Shown here one piece after another: positions 33,853 to 41,763 of a stretch of DNA of 64,000 nt; the first letter of the stretch is position 1, and each line of letters begins with the position of its first letter. Both the position numbers and the translations under genes were made by a program. The notes under the pieces were generated by a model. It had not been told where the DNA came from. It did not search any database and saw nothing but the letters and a program-made list of their open reading frames with translations. Location: positions 310,001-374,000 of the forward strand of contig CAMCUD010000001.1 in the NCBI GenBank assembly GCA_945878865.1. The letters are read 5' to 3'. The stretch comes from Bifidobacterium breve (lineage in GTDB: Bacteria > Actinomycetota > Thermoleophilia > Solirubrobacterales > Solirubrobacteraceae).

Positions 33853-34350
33853 ATGTCGGCCGAAGCCTCACCCTTCGATCCTCGCGACGTACGGCTGCGG
33901 CCCATCCGCCCGGACGACAAGGTCCTGCTCCAGCGCGGGTTGGCCAACCTCTCGCTCGAGTCGACCGTCCAGCGGTTCCTCGGCCCCAAGCCCTCGTTCT
34001 CCGGCGCGGAGCTGCGCTACCTCACCGAGGTCGACATGACCGACCACGTCGCGCTCGTCGCGATGCTCGGGGACGAGCTCATCGCCGTCGGGCGGTTCGT
34101 GCGCGACCCCAAGCACCCGCACCAGGCCGAGGTGGCGATCACCGTCGGCGACCCGTGGCAGGGCAAGGGGCTCGGCACCCTGCTCGGCGACGCGCTCGTC
34201 GAGGCGGCCCGCGAACGCGGGATTACGGAGTTCACCGCGCTGCTGCAGGGCACGAACCGCGCCGCGCACCGCCTCTTCTCCCACGTCGCCGGGCAGCTGA
34301 CGACCCGCACCGCCGACGGGGTGGACGAGCTGGTCGGCGCCCTGGCGTAG
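33853..34350 (+). CDS. GNAT-family acetyltransferase
   Basis: The 165-residue protein has the GNAT fold. DVRLRPIRPDD forms the first strand, VAITVGDPWQGKGLGTLL holds the acetyl-CoA pyrophosphate loop (Q/RxxGxG/A as QGKGLG), and LQGTNRAAHRLF follows. It probably transfers an acetyl group to a small molecule or a protein amine; the target is unknown. An in-frame TTG six codons upstream falls inside the candidate promoter, so the ATG at 33853 is preferred. It is followed by a small hypothetical gene. Confidence 0.85.
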   Translation: MSAEASPFDPRDVRLRPIRPDDKVLLQRGLANLSLESTVQRFLGPKPSFSGAELRYLTEVDMTDHVALVAMLGDELIAVGRFVRDPKHPHQAEVAITVGDPWQGKGLGTLLGDALVEAARERGITEFTALLQGTNRAAHRLFSHVAGQLTTRTADGVDELVGALA

Positions 34351-34353
34351 GCT
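34348..34353 (+). promoter_or_regulatory. Candidate -10 element of the 111-residue protein gene
   Basis: TAGGCT, which includes the GNAT stop codon, ends 8 bases before the GTG at 34362. Confidence 0.35.
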
Positions 34354-34361
34354 GCGCGCCC

Positions 34362-34697
34362 GTGTGGCGCGTGACGATCCGGATCGGTTCGAAGGTCACG
34401 AAGCACCAGGCGGACGATCTGGGGTCCGCCGTCGCCGTGCTTGAGCGCTCGCTCACCGACGCCGGCGCCCGCCGCGACGAGACCCGCGCGCTCGCACGGA
34501 CGTACAGCCCGCAGCAGCAGGTGGCCGCCCGCGGTGAGCTGACCGGACCGGGCGCGCCATGGCGCCGCGCGCACGGCGGCGTCGACGTTCGCGGCGACGG
34601 CGCGATGGAGGCCTACACCGGCCGGGTGACCCGCCAGCTCGTGACGCAGCACGACGGCGAGACGCCGTTCGCGGCGCTGGAGCGCGCGCTCAGCTGA
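34362..34697 (+). CDS. Hypothetical protein, 111 residues
   Basis: The product begins MWRVTIRIGSKVTKHQADDL and is cytoplasmic, with alternating strands and charged helices. I do not recognise the family. The C-terminal region (VRGDGAMEAYTGRVTRQLV) has a beta-hairpin look. The GTG start is supported by a TAGGCT hexamer and by spacing from the GNAT gene. Its 3' end overlaps the convergent YgjP-like gene by eight bases. Coding GC pattern supports a real gene. Confidence 0.5.
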   Translation: MWRVTIRIGSKVTKHQADDLGSAVAVLERSLTDAGARRDETRALARTYSPQQQVAARGELTGPGAPWRRAHGGVDVRGDGAMEAYTGRVTRQLVTQHDGETPFAALERALS

Positions 34698-35346
34698 GGA
34701 CGAGCGTGCCGCCGTGCAGGCGCAGCCAGCGCTGGGGGCGCCGGTAGTCGGGGCGGTGGGCGCCCAGCAGCCCCCAGAAGGCCTGGGAATGGTCGAGGTG
34801 CACGAGGTGGCATGCCTCGTGCCAGACGACGTAGTCGAGGACCTCCTCGGGCCCGAGCAGCAGCCGCCAGTTGAAGGACAGCGCGCCGGACGCCGAGCAC
34901 GAGCCCCAGCGGCTGCGCTGGTTGCGGATCGTGATCTTCGTCGCGGCGACGCCCAGCGCCGCGGTGGCTTCGGCGACGCGCGGTTCGACCTCGGCCCGCG
35001 CGGCCCGGCGATACCAGCGCTCGATCGCCGGCTCGGCGTCCGCGGCCGGGACGAGGAGGAGGTCGCCCCGGCGGTGCACGCGGGTGCGGCCGGGCTCGGC
35101 GCGGACGGTCAGCGTCTCGTCGAGATAGGGCAGCGTGCCGTTGCGCGCGGCCACCCGCGCGCGGACGGCATCGACCTCGGCGCGGCGCCTCGCGATCCAC
35201 GGCGCGAGTTCCACGACCGCCTCGTCGGCGAGGCGCGCGGGGGCCCGGCGGGGCAGCACGACCTCCACCATCCCGTCGTCGCGGACGCTCACGCGCACGC
35301 GCCGCGCGCGGTCGGAGCGGCGCAGGGCGTAGGCGGGCGAGGACAC
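34690..35346 (-). CDS. YgjP/DUF45-like zinc metallopeptidase
   Basis: This 218-residue protein matches the YgjP-like (DUF45, M48-related) family. The conserved IRNQRSRWGSCSASGALSFN motif precedes the zinc site VVWHEACHLVHLDHS, which supplies HExxH and a third His. Members are predicted cytoplasmic zinc peptidases of unclear substrate, sometimes linked to restriction or repair loci, which is not the case here. The GTG start follows a TATCCT hexamer at 8 bases. It is divergent from the 94-residue protein gene. Confidence 0.85.
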   Translation of the reverse strand: MSSPAYALRRSDRARRVRVSVRDDGMVEVVLPRRAPARLADEAVVELAPWIARRRAEVDAVRARVAARNGTLPYLDETLTVRAEPGRTRVHRRGDLLLVPAADAEPAIERWYRRAARAEVEPRVAEATAALGVAATKITIRNQRSRWGSCSASGALSFNWRLLLGPEEVLDYVVWHEACHLVHLDHSQAFWGLLGAHRPDYRRPQRWLRLHGGTLVLS

Positions 35347-35354
35347 GGCGCTGG

Positions 35355-35360
35355 AGGATA
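35355..35360 (-). promoter_or_regulatory. Candidate -10 element of the YgjP-like gene
   Basis: Minus-strand TATCCT lies 8 bases before the GTG at 35346. Confidence 0.35.
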
Positions 35361-35376
35361 GGACCCGCTCCGGGGG

Positions 35377-35382
35377 TATCGT
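35377..35382 (+). promoter_or_regulatory. Candidate -10 element of the 94-residue protein and MFS genes
   Basis: TATCGT lies 8 bases before the ATG at 35391, back to back with the divergent promoter. Confidence 0.35.
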
Positions 35383-35390
35383 CCGCGGCG

Positions 35391-35675
35391 ATGACCGGGT
35401 CCGTCGTCCACCTGCCGCCGCAGGTCCAGCCGCCCTTCACCGTCTACATCAACGGCGTCCCGCAGCAGGAGGGGCGCGACTTCGAGCTGCACGACGGGGC
35501 GCTGCACTTCACGCGGTCGCTCGCCCAGGAGGGCAAGCTCGGCTTCTGGCGCTGGTTCCTCGGCGCATGGGGCATCGGGACCTACCGGGCGCACGACAGC
35601 GTGGACGTCCGGTACGAGGTCGACGGGCGCCCCGCCGTCGCGGAGGGCCTGGCCCCGGAGCCGGAGTCCGCGTAG
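35391..35675 (+). CDS. Hypothetical protein, 94 residues
   Basis: The protein begins MTGSVVHLPPQVQPPFTVYI and contains VYINGVPQQEGRDFELHDG, a pattern like small beta-sandwich or phage-tail-type domains. It continues with a Trp-rich stretch GFWRWFLGAWGIGTY. There is no signal peptide. I do not recognise a named family. It sits 3 bases before the MFS transporter gene, so the two are probably cotranscribed, possibly as an accessory factor. This link is inference from spacing only. Confidence 0.5.
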   Translation: MTGSVVHLPPQVQPPFTVYINGVPQQEGRDFELHDGALHFTRSLAQEGKLGFWRWFLGAWGIGTYRAHDSVDVRYEVDGRPAVAEGLAPEPESA

Positions 35676-35678
35676 CTC

Positions 35679-37634
35679 GTGCGGAGGTTCCTGCCCGCCC
35701 TGGCCGCCGGCCTCGTGCTGGCGGACTCGTCCGTCGTCACCCTGGCGCTGCCGGAGATCCTCCGGTCGCTCGACGCGAGCGTCGCGGGCGTCGCGTGGGT
35801 CCTCATCGCGTTCAACCTCGCCCTCGCACTGGCCGCCGTGCCCGCCGCCCGGCTGGCGCCCCGGCCGGCATACGCCGGCGGGCTCGTGGTGTTCGCCGCG
35901 GCCTGCCTGCTGTGCGCGGTGTCCTCATCGCTGGGCGTGCTCATCACCGGCCGGGTGATCCAGGGCGTCGCGGGCGCGGCGGTCGTCGCCGCGGCGCTGG
36001 CGCTGCTGCGCGCCGGCGAGGATCCGCAGGCGCCCTCACGCGGGCTGCGGACGTGGGCGCTGGCCGGCGTGCTCGGCGCGGCGCTCGGCCCGGCCGCCGG
36101 CGGAGTGCTGACCGAGGCGTTCTCGTGGGAGGCGATGTTCGCGGTCCAGGCGCCGGTCGCGCTGCTGGCGCTCGGCGGGCTCGTGGCGGTCCACGTGCGG
36201 CGCCGCATCGAGCCCGCGCCGGCGAACCCTCCTGAAGAAAAGGGCGCCCTGCGGACCTTTCCTCAGGCCGATCCGCGGACGACCGGCGACGGCGAGCTCC
36301 TGCCCCAGCACGGCGGGCGCCTGCTCGTCCCCGAGCCCGAGGTCGAGCCGGTCCACGAGCCGGCTGCACCGGCACCGCCGCCCGCCGCCGCACCGCTGCC
36401 CGTCCCGGCAGCCACCACCGTCCTCCCCGCGCTGCCCACCGACGACGCCCGCGGCCGCCCGGCCCTCGGCCCGCTCTTGGCGCTCGCCCTGCTGAGCGCC
36501 GCACTGACGGCTGCGCTGTTCCTCCTCGTCGTCATGCTCATCGAGGGGTGGCGCTACGGCCCCGCGGGCGCCGCGCTGGCCGTCAGCGTCATGCCGCTCG
36601 CCGCCATCCTCGCGCGGCCGCTGGAGGCGCGCCTGCCCGCGGCCACCGCAGCGGGCGCGGGCACCGTGGCGGTCGCCGGCGGGCTGCTGTGCCTCGGCCT
36701 GCTGCCTGGCGCGCAGTGGGGCTGGCTCGTCCTTCCTCAGGTACTCATCGGCTTCGGCCTCGGCGCCGCGCTTCCGGCGCTCACCGCCGTCGCCATCCCT
36801 CACGCCACCGTGATCGCGGGCCCGGCCAGCTGGACGATCGCCGCCCGACACGCAGGCGTCGTCGTCGGCCTGCTGCTGCTCACGCCCGTCTTCACCGCCG
36901 ACCTCGACACGCAGCAGTCCAAGACCGAGCAGGCCGGGCTCGCCGCGCTGCTCGATGCTCCGCTCGGCCTCGAGCAGAAGATCGACCTTGCCACGCGCCT
37001 CGCCGCGCGCGTGAGCGCGGCCGACGGCCGGCTGCCCGACCTCGCACCCGCCTTCCGCGGGGTCGACGCCGACCCGGCCGAGCTGCAGAAGCTCGAAGCC
37101 GTCCTCGACGACCAGCTCGACCGCGCGGGCACCGCCGCGTTCTCCCGTTCCCTGCGCCTCGCCGGCGGCCTGGCCCTGCTCGCGCTCATCCCGCTGCTGC
37201 TCAGCGCAGGCGCGAGGCGCCGCGACGCGCTGACCGGCGCGCTGGCCGCCGCCGTCCTCGGCGGCGGCCTGGTGATCGCCTACGTCGCTGCGGGCGGCGG
37301 CACATACGCGCCGACGAGGACCGCGAACCCGTGCGCCGCCCGCGCGCGCCCGGACAGCGACGAGCGCTACGACGACGTGCAGCGCGCGCTGCTCTCCGTC
37401 CTCGACGGCGGCGCGTGCAAGCTGGGCATCAGCCGCGAGCAGCTCCTGCTCGAGCTCCTCGACGACAGGACCCGCCGGTCCCTCGACGAGAACGAGCTCG
37501 CCGAGGGCCTGCGCGCCGGCGTGGCCCGCGCGCGCGACGACGGCACGATCAGCTTCCCCGTCGCCGCGGGGCTGCAGCTGGCCCTGTCGACCGGCTTGAC
37601 CGACAGGGTCATCGAGCAGCTGCTCAGCCCGTAG
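35679..37634 (+). CDS. MFS (EmrB/QacA-like) transporter with extra loop and C-terminal domain
   Basis: The 651-residue protein begins RRFLPALAAGLVLADSSVVT, like drug:H+ antiporters of the MFS DHA2 group, with about 13 predicted membrane helices. Two features are unusual. A 60-residue Pro/Ala/Glu-rich loop (about residues 185-260) separates the halves. A soluble C-terminal domain of about 110 residues (from TYAPTRTANPC) carries a charged helix-rich stretch ending in VIEQLLSP. The start is GTG at 35679, three bases after the small upstream gene. Substrate unknown; export of a small hydrophobic compound is likely. Confidence 0.8.
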   Translation: MRRFLPALAAGLVLADSSVVTLALPEILRSLDASVAGVAWVLIAFNLALALAAVPAARLAPRPAYAGGLVVFAAACLLCAVSSSLGVLITGRVIQGVAGAAVVAAALALLRAGEDPQAPSRGLRTWALAGVLGAALGPAAGGVLTEAFSWEAMFAVQAPVALLALGGLVAVHVRRRIEPAPANPPEEKGALRTFPQADPRTTGDGELLPQHGGRLLVPEPEVEPVHEPAAPAPPPAAAPLPVPAATTVLPALPTDDARGRPALGPLLALALLSAALTAALFLLVVMLIEGWRYGPAGAALAVSVMPLAAILARPLEARLPAATAAGAGTVAVAGGLLCLGLLPGAQWGWLVLPQVLIGFGLGAALPALTAVAIPHATVIAGPASWTIAARHAGVVVGLLLLTPVFTADLDTQQSKTEQAGLAALLDAPLGLEQKIDLATRLAARVSAADGRLPDLAPAFRGVDADPAELQKLEAVLDDQLDRAGTAAFSRSLRLAGGLALLALIPLLLSAGARRRDALTGALAAAVLGGGLVIAYVAAGGGTYAPTRTANPCAARARPDSDERYDDVQRALLSVLDGGACKLGISREQLLLELLDDRTRRSLDENELAEGLRAGVARARDDGTISFPVAAGLQLALSTGLTDRVIEQLLSP

Positions 37635-37637
37635 CCG

Positions 37638-38537
37638 CTACACCGCGGCGGCGGCGCGCTCCCACGGCTTCATGAGCCGCAGCGCGCTGAGGATCGCCCG
37701 CGTGGAGGGCGACTTGTTCAGCGTGTAGAAGTGGATGCCGGGCGCCCCGTTGGCGAGCAGGTCGGCGCACTGCAGCGTCGCGTAGGCGACGCCGAGCTCC
37801 GCCGCGGCAGCCGGATCGTCGGCGCGCTGCTCGAGCTGCTCCTGGAGCGGCTCGGGGATCTCCGCTCCGCACATCGCCGTCATGCGCTTGACCTGGCCGG
37901 CGTTCATGATCGGCATGATCCCCGGGACGATCGGGACGTCGATCCCGAGCTCACGCGCCCGCTCGACGAACGCGTAGTAGTGCGCGTTGTCGAAGAACAG
38001 CTGGGTGATGAGGAACTTCGCGCCCGCGTCGACCTTCTCCTTGAGGTAGCGCAGGTCGCTCTCGGCGTCGACGGCGTCGATGTGGACCTCCGGGAACGCA
38101 GCCGCGCCGATGGCGAAGTCGTACTCGTCGCCGATGAGCTCGATGAGCTCGCGGGAGAACTCCAGGCCACCCTCGGTCTTCGTCCAGCGCTCCTGGCCCT
38201 GCGGCGGGTCGCCGCGCAGCGCGAGCACGTTGTCGATCCCGACCTCGCGCATCTCGTTCAGGACGCTGCGCAGGTCGTCGGTCGTCGCGTTGACGCACGT
38301 GAAGTGCGCCATGGCCTCCAGGCCGTGCTCGTCCTTGATCTGCCGGATGATCTCGATGGTCTTGCCGCGCGTGGAGCCACCCGCGCCGTACGTGACGGAG
38401 ACGAAATCAGGCTGCAGCGCCTGCAGCTCAGCCAGCGCGCGCTGGAGGTTCGCCTCGCCGTCCTCGGTCTTGGGCGGGAAGAACTCGAAGCTGAACACCG
38501 GGCGGTCGGCGTTCTCGATGATCTGGTCGATGCGCAT
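37638..38537 (-). CDS. metF: 5,10-methylenetetrahydrofolate reductase
   Basis: This 299-residue FAD enzyme reduces methylene-THF to methyl-THF for methionine synthesis. It shows VFSFEFFPPKTEDGEANL, SVTYGAGGSTRGKTIEI, AHFTCVNATTDDL, NVLALRGDPPQG, KEKVDAGAKFLITQLFFDN and VPIVPGIMPI, in the order typical of MetF. Length and motif order are normal. TACCCT lies 10 bases before the ATG. It is convergent with the MFS gene (3-base gap) and follows an MBL hydrolase gene on the same strand. Confidence 0.95.
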   Translation of the reverse strand: MRIDQIIENADRPVFSFEFFPPKTEDGEANLQRALAELQALQPDFVSVTYGAGGSTRGKTIEIIRQIKDEHGLEAMAHFTCVNATTDDLRSVLNEMREVGIDNVLALRGDPPQGQERWTKTEGGLEFSRELIELIGDEYDFAIGAAAFPEVHIDAVDAESDLRYLKEKVDAGAKFLITQLFFDNAHYYAFVERARELGIDVPIVPGIMPIMNAGQVKRMTAMCGAEIPEPLQEQLEQRADDPAAAAELGVAYATLQCADLLANGAPGIHFYTLNKSPSTRAILSALRLMKPWERAAAAV

Positions 38538-38547
38538 CCGACCGCAG

Positions 38548-38553
38548 AGGGTA
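38548..38553 (-). promoter_or_regulatory. Candidate -10 element of metF
   Basis: Minus-strand TACCCT ends 10 bases before the ATG at 38537. Confidence 0.3.
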
Positions 38554-38558
38554 AAGGC

Positions 38559-39563
38559 TCAGGCCAGCTCGAACTTGTCCGGCTCGCCCGGCTCGGACAC
38601 GTTGCGCACCCGTCCCGTCACTTCGAGGTGGCGCATGTAGGCGATCATCTTTGTCGTCCACCAGTACGGCGGGATGTGCCGGATCGCGTCGCCGTAGACG
38701 CCGGGCGCCGCGTCGAACGGCGCGATCGGCCCCTTCTCCCGGACGACCTCGAGCGCCTTGTCCAGGCGCTCGTGCACGAGGGCGCGGTTCGCCTCGATGT
38801 GCGCCTGCAGGTCGCTGAACGTGCGGCCGTGGCCGGCGAGGCACAGGCGCGCGTCGAGCCCCTCGACCACGTCGAGCGAGTGCAGGAACTCGCCGGCCGG
38901 GTCGGGCGTGTACCCCACGTCGAAGTACAGGGAGACGCGGCCGAGGAGGTGGTCGCCGCTGATCAGCAGGCGGTGGTCGGGCTGGTAGAGGCAGACGTGA
39001 TTGGGCGCGTGGCCGGGGGTCTCGTGGACGCTCCACGTGCCCAGGTCCGTCTCGACCTCGACGCCCGGCAGCAGCGGCCGGTCCGGCGCGATGACCCGCG
39101 CGATGCCGGGGTTGTCGTTCTTGCGCTGCTCCATGAAGGCGCGCAGCGGCGCTTCGGGCACGCCGCTCTGCAGCGCGATCTCGATCCGGCGACTGACCGC
39201 GGCCTCCGGGTCGTCGGCGTGCTTGAGCATCTCCTCGTAGTTGGGATGCATCCACAGCTCGCACCCGGTGGCGTCGACGATCGACGCGGCCTGGCCGTAG
39301 TGGTCGGAGTGCGCGTGCGTGCAGACGAGCAGCTTGATGTGCTCGAGCTTGAGGTTGACCTGGTCGAGCGCCCGGACGAGCTGATCCATCGACCCGGGCT
39401 CGTGGATGCCCGTGTCGACGAGAACGATGCCGTCACCGGCGGCCAGCGCCCACGCGTTGCCGTGCGGCACGCCCGGCCACGGCAACGGGAGGCGCAGGCG
39501 CCACACGCCGGGCAGCACGCGCTCGCCGCGGCCCAGCTCTCGCTTTCGCGTGGTCTGACTCAC
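38559..39563 (-). CDS. Metallo-beta-lactamase-fold hydrolase
   Basis: The 334-residue protein is a cytoplasmic MBL-fold enzyme. The metal motif THAHSDHYG (HxHxDH) is followed by further ligands in VHETPGHAPNH, LLISGDHLLG and LCLAGHGRTF. A C-terminal helical domain (about residues 255-330), as in LACTB2- or RNase-Z-like relatives, follows. Family members hydrolyse thioesters, lactones or RNA, so the substrate is open. The GTG at 39563 is chosen because the longer reading is not family-like and TACGCT lies 8 bases upstream. It is divergent from the histidine kinase gene. Confidence 0.87.
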   Translation of the reverse strand: MSQTTRKRELGRGERVLPGVWRLRLPLPWPGVPHGNAWALAAGDGIVLVDTGIHEPGSMDQLVRALDQVNLKLEHIKLLVCTHAHSDHYGQAASIVDATGCELWMHPNYEEMLKHADDPEAAVSRRIEIALQSGVPEAPLRAFMEQRKNDNPGIARVIAPDRPLLPGVEVETDLGTWSVHETPGHAPNHVCLYQPDHRLLISGDHLLGRVSLYFDVGYTPDPAGEFLHSLDVVEGLDARLCLAGHGRTFSDLQAHIEANRALVHERLDKALEVVREKGPIAPFDAAPGVYGDAIRHIPPYWWTTKMIAYMRHLEVTGRVRNVSEPGEPDKFELA

Positions 39564-39571
39564 GGAACGGC

Positions 39572-39577
39572 AGCGTA
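39572..39577 (-). promoter_or_regulatory. Candidate -10 element of the MBL gene
   Basis: Minus-strand TACGCT lies 8 bases before the GTG at 39563, in the 64-base gap to the kinase gene. Confidence 0.4.
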
Positions 39578-39627
39578 CTGGCCGCCTGGCCAGCGTCGTC
39601 GGCTGACCCGGCTGGTAGAACCCGAGC

Positions 39628-41652
39628 GTGCCCGAGGAGCGCCCAGCGGCCGGCGTCGATCTGGACCTGGCGATCGACGAGCACCTCGATCCGTTCGCGA
39701 TCCTGTCGGCGGTGCGCGGCCCCGACGGCGCGATCGCCGACCTGCGCCCCGACTTCGTCAACCGCGCGGTCTGCGATTTCCTCGGGATCCCGAAGGAGCG
39801 CCTCTACGGCCGCGGGATCGTGGCCGACCACGACCCGCCGCTCATCGACGATGAGACGTTCGCGCGGTACGCGCACGTCATCGAGACCGGCGAGCCGCTG
39901 TTCCGCGACGAGGTCGATCTCGTCACGTGGTTCGGCGGGCAGGCGCGGCGCATCTGCGTGGACCTGCGGGTCGTCCGCTACGGCGACGGCATCGTGCTGG
40001 GCTTCCGTGACTCGACCGAGCGCCACGAGGTGCGCCGGCGCGGCGAGCTCATGCGGCGGCTGTACGCGACGCTCTCGAGCGTCAACGAGGCGATCGTCGC
40101 GGCCACCGACCGCGAGACGCTCTACCGGGCGATCTGTGACGCCGCCGTCGAGCACGCCGGGATCGCCCTCGCCTGGATCGGCGTGCCCGACCCGGCCACC
40201 GGAGACGTGCTCGTCGCCGAGTCCTCCGGCGACGCGGCCGCCTACCTGGAGGAGGTCGCGATCTCGATCCGCGACGAGCCGAGCGGGCGGGGGCCGACCG
40301 GCACGGCGCTGCGCGAGGGACGGCACATGATCACGCCGGACATGGAGGCCGACCCGGCCCTCACGCCGTGGCGCGAGCGGGCGACGCGCTACGGGCTGCG
40401 GTCCTCCGCGGTGTTCCCGCTGCGCTGCCGGGGCGAGGTCGTCGCGGTGATCTCGCTGTACGCGCACGTCCCGCGCTTCTTCGACGACGAGGAGGTCCGG
40501 CTGCTCGACCAGCTCGCCGCCGACGTCTCGTTCGCCCTCGACGCGTTCGATCACGAGGAGCGCCGCCGCGCCGCCGAGCGCGAGCTGACCCGCACGGCGG
40601 CGCTGCTGGCCGACGGCGAGGAGGTCGCCGGCTTCGGGTCGTGGGACTGGGAGGCCGACGGCGACCGCATCACGTGGTCGAACGGGCTGTGCCGCCTGCT
40701 CGGGCTGGCGCCGGACGAGCGCGCCGGGTGGGAGCCGCTGGAGCGCAAGTTCGGCCGCAAGACCGTCGAGCTGCTGCGGGCCGATGACGGCCCGATCGGC
40801 GCAGCCGTCGCCACCTCCGCCGGCGAGCCGGTCGAGCTGACGTTCGGCGGCCCGGGCGCCGACCGCGTCCTGCAGATCGCCGCGCGTCCGATCCGCGACG
40901 CCGACGGTGAGCTCGTGCGGCTCGTCGGCACCGCCCAGGACGTCACGGCGCGCACCCACAGCGACCGGGAGCTGCGGGCCGCGCGAGACGTGCTCGCCGA
41001 GGCGGAGGCACGCGCGAGCGAGCTCGCCGAACAGCGCCGGCTGCTCGTCACCGAAGCGCTGAACGCCGAGGACCGCGAGCGCACGCGGCTCTCCGAGACG
41101 ATCCACGACGACACGCTGCAGGTGCTGCTCGCCGCCCAGCAGGAGCTCACCGCCGCCGCGCGCGGGGACGCCGAGTCACTCGCCCGGGCGCAGGACCACG
41201 TCAAGTACGCCCAGACGCGGCTGCGGGAGATCGTCGCCGACCTCTCGCCGGTCGTCTACGAGTTCTCGACCCTGGCCGAGGCGATCCGCAACGTCGCCCG
41301 GCACCAGTTGGGCGGCGACGGCGTGCGGGTCGACCTCCACCTCGACGAGGAGGCGGTCACCCCGCACGCCCGGCTCGTCATCCGCGCCGCGGGCGAGCTC
41401 CTGAGCAACGTCGCCAAGCACGCGCGGGCGTCCACCGTGCGCGTGCGGCTGCGCAAGGCGCGCGGTGACGTCGAGCTCCTCGTCGAGGACGACGGGGTCG
41501 GCTGCAGCCCGGACCTCACGGCCGCAGTGCGGGGCGGCCACATCGGACTGGCGTCGCTGACCAGCCGCGCGTCGGCGGTCGGCGGTGAGTTGACCATCGG
41601 CGAGACGACGGGCGGCGGCACCCGCGCGACGCTGCGCGTCCCCTCCGCGTGA
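39628..41652 (+). CDS. NarL-type sensor histidine kinase with PAS, GAF and PAS domains
   Basis: This 674-residue soluble kinase has a PAS-like domain (about residues 20-130), a GAF domain (about 145-305), a second PAS domain (about 325-440) and a HisKA_3/HATPase module (about 460-674). The phospho-accepting His is in LSETIHDDTLQVLL, the ATP site includes LSNVAKHARAS (N box) and VEDDGVGC (G1 box). No membrane segments are seen, so it senses an internal signal, perhaps a ligand or redox state. The cognate regulator is probably the NarL-type protein at 43077, two genes downstream. Confidence 0.9.
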   Translation: MPEERPAAGVDLDLAIDEHLDPFAILSAVRGPDGAIADLRPDFVNRAVCDFLGIPKERLYGRGIVADHDPPLIDDETFARYAHVIETGEPLFRDEVDLVTWFGGQARRICVDLRVVRYGDGIVLGFRDSTERHEVRRRGELMRRLYATLSSVNEAIVAATDRETLYRAICDAAVEHAGIALAWIGVPDPATGDVLVAESSGDAAAYLEEVAISIRDEPSGRGPTGTALREGRHMITPDMEADPALTPWRERATRYGLRSSAVFPLRCRGEVVAVISLYAHVPRFFDDEEVRLLDQLAADVSFALDAFDHEERRRAAERELTRTAALLADGEEVAGFGSWDWEADGDRITWSNGLCRLLGLAPDERAGWEPLERKFGRKTVELLRADDGPIGAAVATSAGEPVELTFGGPGADRVLQIAARPIRDADGELVRLVGTAQDVTARTHSDRELRAARDVLAEAEARASELAEQRRLLVTEALNAEDRERTRLSETIHDDTLQVLLAAQQELTAAARGDAESLARAQDHVKYAQTRLREIVADLSPVVYEFSTLAEAIRNVARHQLGGDGVRVDLHLDEEAVTPHARLVIRAAGELLSNVAKHARASTVRVRLRKARGDVELLVEDDGVGCSPDLTAAVRGGHIGLASLTSRASAVGGELTIGETTGGGTRATLRVPSA

Positions 41653-41658
41653 GGACCT

Positions 41659-41672
41659 CCACCGATCGGTGG
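41659..41672. promoter_or_regulatory. Palindrome CCACCGATCGGTGG, copy 1
   Basis: A perfect 14-base palindrome, 7 bases after the kinase stop and 91 bases before the EAL gene start. The same core recurs at 43027-43044. A related half-site, CTCCGATCGACGGA, lies at about 41681. This is a candidate binding site for the NarL-type regulator. Confidence 0.45.
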
Positions 41673-41763
41673 GGACGCCTCCTCCGATCGACGGACGCGG
41701 CACCGGGCGAGGTTCCCCTGCTCGGCTGATGCGCGCGCGGGGCGCGCATCCGATCATCGTGGC

